DNA of 64,000 bases from Candidatus Bathyarchaeota archaeon (lineage in GTDB: Archaea; Thermoproteota; Bathyarchaeia; Bathyarchaeales; Bathycorpusculaceae), in the NCBI GenBank assembly GCA_026014735.1, contig JAOZHT010000002.1, positions 186,001 to 250,000 on the forward strand, given 5' to 3'. Below are positions 37,490 to 46,685 of this stretch, one piece after another (position 1 is the stretch's first letter; each line of letters begins with the position of its first letter). The position numbers and the translations under genes are program-made. A model generated the notes under the pieces. That model was not told the DNA's origin, ran no database searches, and worked only from the letters and a program-made list of their open reading frames with translations.

Positions 37490-37622
37490 CCACAAGGGCA
37501 GGTCTAGGCGGGGTTCCATCGGGCGCCTGAAGGGTTAGCGTTCAGTGAGAGTGTGTGCCAGTTGGAGCCAAGGACGATAACCTGCCCTTGGAATTCACCC
37601 CTTCTTTATTCTATGGAACCAA
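37490..37622 (+). ncRNA. Structured RNA candidate upstream of glyA
   Basis: An 11-bp perfect helix CAAGGGCAGGT (37493-37503) with ACCTGCCCTTG (37580-37590) closes a domain of about 100 bases. Inside, AGGCG (37506-37510) pairs with CGCCT (37524-37528), and the hairpin loop contains GGTTCCAT (37512-37519), perfectly complementary to ATGGAACC at 37613-37620 outside the helix, as in a pseudoknot. It does not match 5S rRNA, tRNA or the riboswitch classes I can recall. A TATA-like TAAATA at 37643-37648, after the structure, suggests the RNA may be a separate transcript rather than a glyA leader; a leader is the alternative. The + strand is assumed. Confidence 0.45.
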
Positions 37623-37690
37623 ACTTCGGCTTTAGTAACGGCTAAATACAACAAAGCCTAATTCCGTTGATACTTAACGTGGCGAAATCA

Positions 37691-39025
37691 ATGAAAGACG
37701 TGCCTGAAATAGTCACCGAGTTAATCAAAGCCTCCAAGAAGCATGAGCAGTACCGCGACAAAGAATGCATAAACATGATTGCAAGCGAGGGCATCAAGTC
37801 CCCTGCGGTCTGCCAGATGCTGGATATGAGCCACGACCTCGCAACCCGCTACGCGGAAGGCGAAAACGACGCCGAGGGCCATGTCAAGAAGCGGTACTAT
37901 CAGGGCCAAAAGTACATGAGCCAAATCGAGGACCTCGCATGCGACGCCGTTAAAAGCCTCTTTGGCGCTTCATGGGCAGATGTCCGATTAATATCTGGCA
38001 CCCACGCCAACACAGCCACCTTCAAAGGCTTATCACTTGCATCCAAAAACAACAAGATGGTCGTTACGCCTCTGAGCTGTGGCGCACACATAAGCCACGA
38101 CTACACTGGTTTGGCGGGCAGCATCCTTGGCATAGACAACATCAACCACGTCTATGACATAAACGAGTTTAACATTGACCCAGACAAATCCGCATATGTC
38201 ATACGGGCTGCTAAACCCGGCATCGTCACCTTCGGCGGCAGTCTCTTCCTCTTCCCTCACCCCATCAAGGAACTCCGGGCGGTCTGCGACGAAGTCGGCG
38301 CATACGTTGCCTACGACGCAGCCCACGTTTTGGGCTTGATTGCAGGCGGCCAATTCCAAGACCCGCTGCGGGAAGGCGCAGACTTCATCACCAGTTCAAC
38401 CCATAAAACCTTCCCCGGCCCCCAGGGTGGCGTCATAATGGGCAACCCCGACACCCCCTCCAAGGAGAAGGCGGTTAGGAAAATCCAGCATGCAGTCTTT
38501 CCGCTAACGGCATCCAGCACCCACCTCGGCAGATTACCCGCCTTAGGCATCGCGTGTCTTGAAATGCGGCTTTTCGGCAAAGAACTCGCCTCACAAATCG
38601 TTCGCAACGCCCAGACCGCGGGGCAGTACCTCTACGAGAACGGCGTCAAAGTCATAGCTGAACATAAAGGCTTCACCCGCAGCCACCAAATCGCGCTGGA
38701 CGTGCGGAGCTTTGGCGGCGGTAACAAAATCGCTCAGGACCTCGAAGACGCCAACATAATCATCAACAAGAACCTGCTGCCCTACGATAACCAAGCCAGC
38801 AAAGAGGACCCCTCGGGCTTGCGTGTGGGTTTCCAAGACATCACCCGACGTGGCTTCGGGGAAGGCGACGTTAAGCACCTCTGCGACTTGATGCTCGACA
38901 TCGTCAAGGGCAAACGGACCCCCGCCCAGGTAAAAGTTGATGTGCTGGCGCTCAAATCGGAGTTCTGCGGCGTCAAATATGGCTTCCAAACCGTCGAGGA
39001 AGCCCTCCGATACGTCAAAGCATAG
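37691..39025 (+). CDS. glyA: Serine hydroxymethyltransferase
   Basis: 444 residues from ATG 37691. PLP enzyme that interconverts serine and glycine using a folate or tetrahydromethanopterin-type C1 carrier. Landmarks: NMIASEG near the start, RYAEGENDAEGH, LISGTHANTATF, AYDAAHVLGLIAGG, and the PLP-lysine motif SSTHKTFPGPQGG. The upstream TAAATA (37643-37648) would place transcription start near 37672, so TTG 37667 is probably too early; GTG 37679 is also possible. It follows the structured RNA candidate. Confidence 0.92.
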   Translation: MKDVPEIVTELIKASKKHEQYRDKECINMIASEGIKSPAVCQMLDMSHDLATRYAEGENDAEGHVKKRYYQGQKYMSQIEDLACDAVKSLFGASWADVRLISGTHANTATFKGLSLASKNNKMVVTPLSCGAHISHDYTGLAGSILGIDNINHVYDINEFNIDPDKSAYVIRAAKPGIVTFGGSLFLFPHPIKELRAVCDEVGAYVAYDAAHVLGLIAGGQFQDPLREGADFITSSTHKTFPGPQGGVIMGNPDTPSKEKAVRKIQHAVFPLTASSTHLGRLPALGIACLEMRLFGKELASQIVRNAQTAGQYLYENGVKVIAEHKGFTRSHQIALDVRSFGGGNKIAQDLEDANIIINKNLLPYDNQASKEDPSGLRVGFQDITRRGFGEGDVKHLCDLMLDIVKGKRTPAQVKVDVLALKSEFCGVKYGFQTVEEALRYVKA

Positions 39026-39110
39026 TTTTCCTTGCCTATTTTGGGTTGATTGCCCAAGTTTTCCCTATAACCTCAGGGTACCTGCTGAATCAGCCTATCC
39101 GAACCCGCCG

Positions 39111-39899
39111 CTAACCGAAAAACGACTCTAACTTTGAGGTCTCCGCCTTCTTAAGCGCCAAAGCGCAGTCCTTGGGATCCAGCGCCTTAAACTCCAACCC
39201 CATCGAAACCAAAAGCCGCTGCACGTCCTTGCCTAGGCTAGGCGCAACCAGCACTGCGCGGACGGGGCGATTCACCTTGGATTTTATGGGTTCAATGTAT
39301 TTTGCCAGCTGCAGCACGGCGTCTTTGGAGGCTACGCGCCGCTTGACTTCGATGACGACGAGGTTGCCGTCTTTGTCCTCGCCGAATATGTCAACGAAGC
39401 CGGGCTGCACCTTTTTTTCCCAGCTTATGGGCTTGAAACCTTCCTCGAAAAGCTGCGGTTTAACCAGTATGGCTCGGTGCATGTCATCTTCGCTGGCATG
39501 GAGCAGAAACGCCCCGGAATCCGCCAGCGCCAACGAGGAAACCATCAGAACAGAAGAGAAGATTACCCGCAGGTTCTCCCGGGGCTTTGTGCGTACACCA
39601 TGGACCTCGAGTTTGTCGTCTTTAACTTCAACGTGGAAGACGCTGCCTGCAGGCTGCCAATTCACAGGTTCATAGCCGACTGGGCGATGCACCAGAACCG
39701 CACCATCAGACTTGACGAAAAGCAGGCGTTCACCATACTCCAGCGTCGAGCTTGCCCGGCCATTGTAGTGCACATGGCAGTTGCCTGCGACGAGGAGTGT
39801 TCGGCGCTGCGCAAAGGCTTTCTCGATGAGGATTGCGGCTTCCGCTAAAGTGGGTTCTTTGAGCACAGAGATTTTGCTGTTGCTGTTTGGCGCCTGCAT
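39111..39899 (-). CDS. nucS: Endonuclease NucS (EndoMS), mismatch-specific
   Basis: 262 residues. N-terminal dimerisation/DNA-binding domain and C-terminal RecB-like nuclease with GFVDIFGEDKDGNLVVIEVKRR, containing the Asp...Glu-x-Lys catalytic triad. The extreme C-terminus, KLESFFG, looks like a PCNA-interaction (PIP) motif, as in the archaeal NucS of Thermococcales. NucS cuts both strands at mismatches in organisms lacking MutS/MutL. It lies alone on the minus strand between two plus-strand genes, with an upstream region shared with the methyltransferase gene. Confidence 0.92.
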   Translation of the reverse strand: MQAPNSNSKISVLKEPTLAEAAILIEKAFAQRRTLLVAGNCHVHYNGRASSTLEYGERLLFVKSDGAVLVHRPVGYEPVNWQPAGSVFHVEVKDDKLEVHGVRTKPRENLRVIFSSVLMVSSLALADSGAFLLHASEDDMHRAILVKPQLFEEGFKPISWEKKVQPGFVDIFGEDKDGNLVVIEVKRRVASKDAVLQLAKYIEPIKSKVNRPVRAVLVAPSLGKDVQRLLVSMGLEFKALDPKDCALALKKAETSKLESFFG

Positions 39900-39964
39900 A
39901 CTTTTTCAGCTAACGTATTTTAGGTGGCATCAGGGTACATAAGATTTCTTGAGGCACAAAGCAG

Positions 39965-40513
39965 ATGGCTTGGAAACAGAAGCGGCAGATAAAACAGCGC
40001 TATGACATCACCGCAACAATGTATGACGAACGCTACCGAGAAGAGCAACGCCGCAAATACCGCAGAGCCCTCCAAACCGTAAACGTAGCCGACGCTGTAG
40101 TCGCGGATGTTGGCTGCGGCTCAGGCATGTTTTTCCCAGAAGCCGCCCAGAAGACACAGTGGCTAATCGGCGTTGATATTTCAAGAAAACTTTTAGATTT
40201 AGCCAAAGCGCAGTCGAAGGGGTACGGTAACGTTTCGGTGGTGCAGGCAGACGCTGATCACCTGCCATTCCGCAGCGGCGCCTTTGAGGCGGCCTTTGCC
40301 TTCACGGTGCTGCAGAACATGCCTAGCCCCGCGTTAACCCTTCAGGAGATAAAACGCGTCGTCGGGGTCGGCGGCAAAGCAGTGGTGACTGGGCTTAAGA
40401 AGGCTTTTCCGCTGCATCAATTCATGGATGCCTTGGAAGCCTCAGGGATGGCCCTGGAGGGGTTTTTGGATGAAGAGGCAATTAACTGCTACATCGCGGT
40501 GCTATCCGCTTAG
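39965..40513 (+). CDS. Class I SAM-dependent methyltransferase
   Basis: 182 residues. Rossmann-type methyltransferase with motif I VADVGCGSGMFFPE (about residues 44-57), ISRKLLDLAK, QADADHLPFRSGAFEAAF (motif II-III region) and ITPNMPSP-like QNMPSPALTLQEIKRV. The N-terminal YDITATMYDERY is common in small archaeal methyltransferases resembling UbiE. Substrate unknown. Its last 12 bases overlap the convergent wHTH gene. Confidence 0.85.
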   Translation: MAWKQKRQIKQRYDITATMYDERYREEQRRKYRRALQTVNVADAVVADVGCGSGMFFPEAAQKTQWLIGVDISRKLLDLAKAQSKGYGNVSVVQADADHLPFRSGAFEAAFAFTVLQNMPSPALTLQEIKRVVGVGGKAVVTGLKKAFPLHQFMDALEASGMALEGFLDEEAINCYIAVLSA

Positions 40514-41779
40514 CATCTGCACATCCGCCACTTCCCCCGTGTCGGCATAGATGCCCACTGCCGCCTCGTTTATGCCGCCGGAGTAGGTTTTATCCAGCTG
40601 AAGCACCACATACCAGTAGGGGACAAGCGCCACGGAGTCACCTCTGGGATGCGGCAGAAGCTCCACCGAAACGGGCGTTTCCAAAGTGCTGAAGCCGCTG
40701 GTTTGTGCGCCGTCGATGTTCCAGGTTAAGGAGGCTATGTGGTTGCGGGCGATGGTGACTGCTTCTGACTGTGAAACATCAAGGTTGGTGTTGCCGATGG
40801 TGAAGAGGAAGTAGCCATCCGTCAACGCCGTTAACACGCGGTTTTCAAAGGTCATCCGCAGGCTTTTGGCGCTGAAGTCAACGCCGTTTTGGGTGTACAT
40901 CCAGAGAAACTCTGTGCTGTCGCCGAAGCTGGAGATTTGCAGCTTCATGTTCCCCTGCGTCACCGACAGGTCCTGAGTTTGGTTGATTGCAGAGAGCAAG
41001 TTGCTCATTTCGTCTAGGTAGCTGTCGCCAGAGTAAGCTTTGTAGCGGTTAAGCGCTGCTTTAGCGGCTTCCAATGTGCTGGCGGGGGCAGCCTGGGTTA
41101 GCAGCGGGGTGCTTTCGATGGCGGTGAGTTGGTAGCGGGAAAGGTGGTTGCCTCGGAAGCGGAAGCTTGCGTCAAGGTTGCTGCCGGGGCTGGTTAGCGA
41201 GTACTTGATGACTTCCTCGGCTACGTCGAAGTCGGTTCGGTACTCCAAGGTGTTGCTGAGCAGCGTAATTTTGTATTTGGCAGTGTCGATTTGCGCCACG
41301 TCATGCAGGACATCGGCGACTTTGCTGGTTCCCACACCCCAGGAAAGCAACTGCTGGTTTTCCGCCGCTAAACTCTGCTGTGTAGCAGCCAACTGATTCA
41401 GGGTCGAAACCTGCAGCGCCGCAAAAACGCTCAGCAACAGAACAGCCGCCGCCAACACGGCGAAGACGGTTTTCCATTTAGGCGCAAGCTTCACGCGGCG
41501 TTTAGCTTCAACTTCGGGGGCTTCCTCAACGCCCTTCATGGCGCTGACGGTGGCTTTGCCAAACGCGGAGAGCCGGTATTTGCCGTTTTCCATCTTGTAA
41601 ATGAGTTCACCGAGGCTTTCCAGGTGGTAGGTGAGATGCGAACTGGAGACGCCGATGATGTCGCCGAGTTCCCCAAACGTAAGGGGTTTATCGCTGAGTA
41701 TGCGTAGGATTTTGCGGCGCACAGGATGCTTAAGAGAAGTAAACATGATGCTGTAGATTTCTTCCTCGTTAGCTGCCAT
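40502..41779 (-). CDS. Membrane-anchored winged-helix protein with extracellular domain
   Basis: 425 residues from ATG 41779. ArsR-like winged helix (about 10-65, EEEIYSIMFTSLKHPVRRKI, then SSHLTYHLESLGELI), a linker, one transmembrane helix (about 105-125, VFAVLAAAVLLLSVFAAL) and a large outside domain of about 300 residues of unknown fold. Family: transcriptional regulators with a sensor outside, common in TACK archaea. ATGs at 41797 and 41800 are closer than 20 bases to the TATA-like TTTTATACC (about 41814-41822), so 41779 is preferred. Ligand unknown. Confidence 0.75.
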   Translation of the reverse strand: MAANEEEIYSIMFTSLKHPVRRKILRILSDKPLTFGELGDIIGVSSSHLTYHLESLGELIYKMENGKYRLSAFGKATVSAMKGVEEAPEVEAKRRVKLAPKWKTVFAVLAAAVLLLSVFAALQVSTLNQLAATQQSLAAENQQLLSWGVGTSKVADVLHDVAQIDTAKYKITLLSNTLEYRTDFDVAEEVIKYSLTSPGSNLDASFRFRGNHLSRYQLTAIESTPLLTQAAPASTLEAAKAALNRYKAYSGDSYLDEMSNLLSAINQTQDLSVTQGNMKLQISSFGDSTEFLWMYTQNGVDFSAKSLRMTFENRVLTALTDGYFLFTIGNTNLDVSQSEAVTIARNHIASLTWNIDGAQTSGFSTLETPVSVELLPHPRGDSVALVPYWYVVLQLDKTYSGGINEAAVGIYADTGEVADVQMLSG

Positions 41780-41953
41780 GCCTAACCCATAGGGCATCAT
41801 ATGTGGGGTTTAAGGTATAAAACTTGTCGAAGCAGCCGCAGAAAAGCCATCCAGGGGGCATCGAGCAGAATCAGGGTGGAAAAGGGGTTTTCTACGGCAG
41901 ATCAGGAGATTTGGGAGCAGAAAAGAAATGGGATTACCCCGTTAAAGGGGGTT

Positions 41954-42763
41954 TTAGTGGCTGAAGAGTTTAGCGTAGGGCCTTGAGGACAGCGGCAGTA
42001 TCTTTTTGAAGTTGCCCGATAGGATGACTTTGGGGTCGCCGCCAAAATAGCTGCAGTACTGCTCCACCAGCCGGGCTATAACGGCCATGTCGCGTTTGCC
42101 CACCGGCTGGGTTTTGGTGCCCTCGACGGGCTCCAGGATGTCGCCGCGTTCATAGATGACGCCGCCATGCATGCCTGTGCCCACGAAGCGTGCCCGGCAT
42201 TTCTCGCAGCCCGCAAGGTTGAGGCCTAAGATAACGATGACGCCGCCTGCCATGTACTCAGCCAGGAAGTCCCCTGCGGTTTCGCCGACGACGATGGTTG
42301 GCACCTTCTTTTGGTACTGCTTCATGTGGATGCCGACGCGGTAGCCCACGTAGTCCTTAACAAATATTCTGCCGCCGCGCATACTGTGCCCGGTGACGTC
42401 GCCTGCGTGTCCATGGATGACGATTTCGCCTTCGTTCATGGTGTTGCCGCAACCGTCCTGGGCGTTTCCATGCACTGTGACTTTGGGTCCATTCATGAAT
42501 GCGCCCATATCGTTGCCGGGGGTGCCGTAGACGTGGATGGGGAGGGTGGTGTTTAGGTCGGTGCCGATGTAGCGTTGGCCGCAGACGTTGTGGACTTCGA
42601 GGCGCTGGATGCCGGGGGTTTGGATGACTGCGCGGAGGATGCAGTTGAGGTCTCTGTAGTAGAGGTCGCATGCGTCCACTTTGACTGTGCTGCCTTCGCT
42701 TGTGACGCGGTTGAGGTATTTTTGGTCGATTACTTTGCTGTTTTCTCGAGGGGGGATCTGCAT
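41954..42763 (-). CDS. Glutamate synthase GXGXG domain protein
   Basis: 269 residues. This is the C-terminal beta-helix domain of GltB as a separate protein; repeats such as GTPGNDMGAFMNGPKVTVHGNAQDGCGN and HGHAGDVTGHSMRGG show the GXGXG pattern. Structural role in holding the amidotransferase and FMN domains together. The start is taken at ATG 42763, five bases past the previous gene's stop codon; a longer reading would cut into that gene. Last gene of the ferredoxin-flavoprotein-GATase-FMN-GXGXG operon. Confidence 0.9.
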   Translation of the reverse strand: MQIPPRENSKVIDQKYLNRVTSEGSTVKVDACDLYYRDLNCILRAVIQTPGIQRLEVHNVCGQRYIGTDLNTTLPIHVYGTPGNDMGAFMNGPKVTVHGNAQDGCGNTMNEGEIVIHGHAGDVTGHSMRGGRIFVKDYVGYRVGIHMKQYQKKVPTIVVGETAGDFLAEYMAGGVIVILGLNLAGCEKCRARFVGTGMHGGVIYERGDILEPVEGTKTQPVGKRDMAVIARLVEQYCSYFGGDPKVILSGNFKKILPLSSRPYAKLFSH

Positions 42764-42767
42764 TTTC

Positions 42768-44279
42768 TTACTCTCCTGCCAGTTTAATGCCCAGTATCTT
42801 CTGCTCCGCCGCATTCAATCCGACGCCACGCAGCGCCAAGCGGTTGCCGCGGAGGGATTCGATGGCGTTGATGCCCATGCCGCCCATCATGTCCTTGATT
42901 TCGTGACTCCAGCTGTGCAGCAGGTTGATGAGGCGCTGGGAAGCGATTTCGGGGTTGACGCGTTTGCCTATCCATGGGTCGCTTGTGGTGATGCCCCATG
43001 GGCATTTGCCTGTGTAGCAGCGTTGGCATACGGTGCAGCCGATGGCAACAAGCGCCGCGGTGCCGATGTACACTGCATCTGCGCCCAATGCGATGGCTTT
43101 GAAGACGTCAGCTGCGTTTCGAAAGCCGCCTGCCGCCACGATGGAGGCGTGGTTGCGGATGCCTTCGTCTCGGAGGCGCTGGTCAACTTGTGCAAGCGCC
43201 ATCTCGATGGGTATGCCGACGTTGTCTCGGATAACCTTGGGAGCTGCGCCTGTTGCGCCGCGGACGCCGTCGATTGCAACGATGTCTGCGCCTGCTCGGA
43301 CGATGCCGCTTGCGATGGCTGCGATGTTATGGACCGCTGAGACTTTGACGCTGACGGGTTTGGTGTAGTTGGTGGCTTCTTTTAGTGCATAGATGAGTTG
43401 GCGTAGGTCCTCGATGGAGTAGATGTCATGCTGGGGGTAAGGTGAAAGCGCGTCGGTGCCTGTGGGAATCATGCGGGTCTTCGCAACGGGCTCGGTGACT
43501 TTCTCGCCTGGGAGATGCCCGCCGATGCCGGGTTTTGCGCCCTGCCCAATTTTGATTTCCACCGCCGCGCCCGAGTTAAGGTACTGGGGGTGAACGCCGA
43601 ATCTGCCCGACGCAACCTGCACGATGGTGTGGTCGCCGTACCGATACAGGCTCTGGTCCAAGCCGCCCTCGCCGGTGTTATAGTATGTGCCGCATTCCGA
43701 TGCTGCCCGCGCTAAGGCTGCATGTACGTTGAGGCTGATTGCGCCATAGGACATAGCGGAGAACATGATGGGTGTATCGAGGCAGAGCTGGGGAGTAAGC
43801 TGGGTTTTAAGTTCCGCTGCGCCGTCTTGGTAGGCCACTTCGAGATGGTCGGGTTTGCTGCCTAGGTAAGTGCGGATTTCCATGGGTTCCCGCAGCGGGT
43901 CAATGCTGGGGTTGGTGACTTGGCTGGCGTTAAGCAGGATGCGATCCCAAAATGTGAAGGCGGGTTTATCGCAGCCCATGCCTGTGATGGTGACGGCGCC
44001 GCTTTCCGCTTGCCGCTTGGCGTCGCGGACTGCTTCGTAGGTCCAGTTGGCGTTGTCGCGGGTGGCATTGGGGTTTTTGCGGATGGTTATAGCATGGGTT
44101 GGGCAGAAGGTGACGCAGCGCATGCAGTTAACGCAGTTCTCGTCTTTGCTGCATATCGAGTCGGTTTCTTCATCATAGAAGTGGGTGTCGTAGGTGCATT
44201 GGTTCACGCAGACCTTGCATTTTATGCAGCGTTTCTCGTCGCGTTCCACCAGGTACTCGGGTATAACGTAAGTTTTCAT
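42768..44279 (-). CDS. Glutamate synthase FMN-binding domain protein with N-terminal ferredoxin domain
   Basis: 503 residues. N-terminal 2[4Fe-4S]-type motifs CIKCKVCVNQC and CVNCMRCVTFC (about 18-62) are fused to the FMN-binding central domain of GltB, a TIM barrel with YNTGEGGLDQSLYR, GAKPGIGGHLPGEKV and a KVSAVHNI segment. Three further Cys near residue 412-424 (CTVCQRCYTGKC) match the 3Fe-4S site. It catalyses the synthase half-reaction, adding ammonia to 2-oxoglutarate. This archaeal form relies on partner proteins for glutamine hydrolysis and electrons. Confidence 0.92.
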   Translation of the reverse strand: MKTYVIPEYLVERDEKRCIKCKVCVNQCTYDTHFYDEETDSICSKDENCVNCMRCVTFCPTHAITIRKNPNATRDNANWTYEAVRDAKRQAESGAVTITGMGCDKPAFTFWDRILLNASQVTNPSIDPLREPMEIRTYLGSKPDHLEVAYQDGAAELKTQLTPQLCLDTPIMFSAMSYGAISLNVHAALARAASECGTYYNTGEGGLDQSLYRYGDHTIVQVASGRFGVHPQYLNSGAAVEIKIGQGAKPGIGGHLPGEKVTEPVAKTRMIPTGTDALSPYPQHDIYSIEDLRQLIYALKEATNYTKPVSVKVSAVHNIAAIASGIVRAGADIVAIDGVRGATGAAPKVIRDNVGIPIEMALAQVDQRLRDEGIRNHASIVAAGGFRNAADVFKAIALGADAVYIGTAALVAIGCTVCQRCYTGKCPWGITTSDPWIGKRVNPEIASQRLINLLHSWSHEIKDMMGGMGINAIESLRGNRLALRGVGLNAAEQKILGIKLAGE

Positions 44280-45401
44280 TTATGGTCTCTCCGATTTCAT
44301 GCTTTTAAGTCTGCAAACCACGGGTTCACCGCCGCGGGGCGCCCAAAACTTGTCCAGTTGAGGCGAAACCAGCCGCATCGCAGCCTCCTCGGAGGAGATA
44401 AACTGCAAGTCGCCCCTGACGCCGGCAACCATCGGCCGCAGCTTTATGCGGTCGCCCAGCCCAATCATTTCGCCATGGTGAGCGATAACTATGCCGAAGG
44501 GCCCGTTCATAAGCAGGCTACCGTAGGTTTGGCGTAGCGCACTGAGTAGACCGGCTTGCTTTGGCTCCATCTGGTCTATTTCTTCCCAGAGCGGAGAAGC
44601 AAAAACCTGTGCTACAAGCTCCACTGGGAGACGCTGACGTCGCATTAGCAGGTCCACGGCGTAGGCGAGGACTTCGGTGTCGGTTTGCATGGTGCATTTG
44701 TATCCGTGCATTTCGAGGTAGCGGCGGTTGATGCCGTAAGAGGAAAGTTCGCCGTTATGCACGACGGTCCAGTCCAGTATGTTGAATGGATGTGCTCCAC
44801 CCCACCAGCCAGGCGTGTTAGTTGGGAAACGGCTGTGGCAGCTCCAAAGGTAACCCTCGTAGTCTTCTAGGCAGAAGAAATCCGCGACGTCCTCGGGGAA
44901 ACCAACGCCTTTAAAGACGCCCATGTCTTTGCCGCTGGAGAACACAAAGGCTTTGCCGGTTTCGGTGTTTATGCGCATAACCGCCTCTATCACGTAGTCC
45001 TCTTCAGTTTGGTTTTCGGCGGGTTGCCCCTTCTTAGGCTGGACAAAGTAGCGCCAGACTACCGGTGGGTCGCGTACGTCGGCGGAGGGTCTTGTCTGCA
45101 TTTCCTCGTCGTAGATTATGTCGAATTTGGAGGCTAAGACACGGTCTGTTTTCTCCTTAGCCTCTTTGCCCAGGTACATGATGTGGAATGCGTAGTAATC
45201 CTTGAACTGGGGGTAAATACCGTACACAGCAAAGCCGCCGCCTAAGCCGTTGCCGCGGTCATGCATGTTTGCCATGGCCCGCACGGGGTCTTTGCTGCCG
45301 AAGCGGCTTCCGCTGGTGTTCATCATGGCGAATATGCCGCAGGCTGAGAAGTCCTTGTCGTCGCCGTAGGGGTTGATTATTTTTCTATCGTACTTATCCA
45401 T
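44280..45401 (-). CDS. Glutamate synthase class II glutamine amidotransferase domain protein
   Basis: 373 residues of an N-terminal-nucleophile amidotransferase. The catalytic Cys is expected in SACGIFAMMNTSG near residue 22, so a propeptide of about 21 residues must be removed or the N-terminus is atypical. HDRGNGLGGGFAVYG, CHSRFPTNTPGWWGGAHPF and VHNGELSS are the usual glutamine-binding motifs. It delivers ammonia to the FMN domain protein encoded next. Stop and start codons of neighbours adjoin it directly on both sides. Confidence 0.92.
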   Translation of the reverse strand: MDKYDRKIINPYGDDKDFSACGIFAMMNTSGSRFGSKDPVRAMANMHDRGNGLGGGFAVYGIYPQFKDYYAFHIMYLGKEAKEKTDRVLASKFDIIYDEEMQTRPSADVRDPPVVWRYFVQPKKGQPAENQTEEDYVIEAVMRINTETGKAFVFSSGKDMGVFKGVGFPEDVADFFCLEDYEGYLWSCHSRFPTNTPGWWGGAHPFNILDWTVVHNGELSSYGINRRYLEMHGYKCTMQTDTEVLAYAVDLLMRRQRLPVELVAQVFASPLWEEIDQMEPKQAGLLSALRQTYGSLLMNGPFGIVIAHHGEMIGLGDRIKLRPMVAGVRGDLQFISSEEAAMRLVSPQLDKFWAPRGGEPVVCRLKSMKSERP

Positions 45402-45403
45402 CT

Positions 45404-46684
45404 TTACTGCACCACACGCATTTGTTTCTGGAGGCTCTTAGGTAGATGAGCTAAGCCAAAGTCGTCAGCAAGCAGCTGAGCCTTGAACTTCTTTACGTTT
45501 ACCGCATGCTTCATGAGGTAGAATAGGGTGCCTGCACGCTCGATACAGTTCACCATGGTCATGCCGACGATAACGTTGTTTTTTAGCACCAGTTTCTTGT
45601 AAACCTTGCTTGATGCGTCGGCTTTCACGAGAACCTCCAGTGAGGGGTCGTCTTTGGGGTTAGCTAACCCTATGGAAACGATGGGTATGCCGAAGTATTT
45701 TAGGCTACTCATGTTGGTTCCGCCATTATAGAGGGTTTTCTGCCCCGCCATGTTATAGCCTGCCACGCGGCCCTCCTCAATTGCCAAGGGCCACAGAGGC
45801 AACAGACGATTCTGCCCCAAAACGAAATCGTAGGCTTCCGCCACATCGCCGCTGGCGTAGACGCCAGGTACATTGGTCTGCATGGTGTTATCCACAACTA
45901 TGCCACGGTTGGTTTTAACCTCGGTTCCCGCAACCAACTCGGTTCGGGGGATTACGCCGATGGCAACGATGACGAGGTCACAGGGCACGGTTTCGCCTTT
46001 GGTGAGGACTACTCCGCCGACTGCGCCGTCGTTGTCGGGTTTGCCGATGATTTTTTGGACAGATTGCCCAGTTACGATGTTGACGCCTGCCGCCCGAACC
46101 ACGGCTTCAACCATGTCGGAGGCTTTGGGGTCAAGCAGTAAACTCAGGATTTTCTCCTGCAACTCAACCATCGTCACCTTAAGGCCGCGTTTGCTAAGCG
46201 CGTCGGTTACGCTAAGGCCGATTAAGCCAGCGCCTATAACCACCGCGGACTTGGCGTTTATAGCCGCGATTTTTTCGGAGACACGCTGGGCATCTTTGAT
46301 GGTGGTGAAGGTGAATACGCCGTCCTTTTCTTGCCCCTCCATCTTAGGCACAAACGGCTTGCCGCCCGTCGCCAACAAGAGCTTCTCGTAGAAGATTTTT
46401 TCGCCGTCCTCAAGGGTGACGGCTTTAGCTGCCAGGTCAAGCGCGGTGGCTTTTTTGCCAAAGATCGCTTGGACGTTTTTCTGTTTCCAGAACTCGTCGT
46501 TCCGGCATTTCATCTTGTTTAAGTCGGCTTTGCCGCTGACAAAGTCGCTTATCATGGGGCGGCTGTAGTGCGGGCAGGGCTCATCAGAGATGGCGACTAA
46601 GGTGCCGATGGGGTCGTCTTCGCGTATGGCTTCGATTGCGCCCAGGCACGCTGCGGAGGCACCGATTACAACGTACTTTGCCAT
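45404..46684 (-). CDS. FAD/NAD(P)-dependent pyridine nucleotide-disulfide-type oxidoreductase
   Basis: 426 residues. Two dinucleotide-binding folds: VVIGASAACLGAIEAIRE at the N-terminus (FAD) and VVIGAGLIGLSVTDALSKRG near residue 145 (NAD(P)H). PHYSRPMI and VYASGDVAEAYDF are typical of nitrite-reductase/rubredoxin-reductase-like flavoproteins. In this operon it most likely passes electrons from NAD(P)H through the ferredoxin to the glutamate synthase. Start taken at ATG 46684, one base past the ferredoxin gene's stop; an earlier start would intrude into it. Confidence 0.88.
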   Translation of the reverse strand: MAKYVVIGASAACLGAIEAIREDDPIGTLVAISDEPCPHYSRPMISDFVSGKADLNKMKCRNDEFWKQKNVQAIFGKKATALDLAAKAVTLEDGEKIFYEKLLLATGGKPFVPKMEGQEKDGVFTFTTIKDAQRVSEKIAAINAKSAVVIGAGLIGLSVTDALSKRGLKVTMVELQEKILSLLLDPKASDMVEAVVRAAGVNIVTGQSVQKIIGKPDNDGAVGGVVLTKGETVPCDLVIVAIGVIPRTELVAGTEVKTNRGIVVDNTMQTNVPGVYASGDVAEAYDFVLGQNRLLPLWPLAIEEGRVAGYNMAGQKTLYNGGTNMSSLKYFGIPIVSIGLANPKDDPSLEVLVKADASSKVYKKLVLKNNVIVGMTMVNCIERAGTLFYLMKHAVNVKKFKAQLLADDFGLAHLPKSLQKQMRVVQ

Positions 46685-46685
46685 T

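Noticed and set aside
37493-37590. 5S rRNA-like resemblance of the structured RNA upstream of glyA
   Set aside because: Shares a few short words with 5S rRNA but lacks its loop sequences and helices II and III, and is too short.
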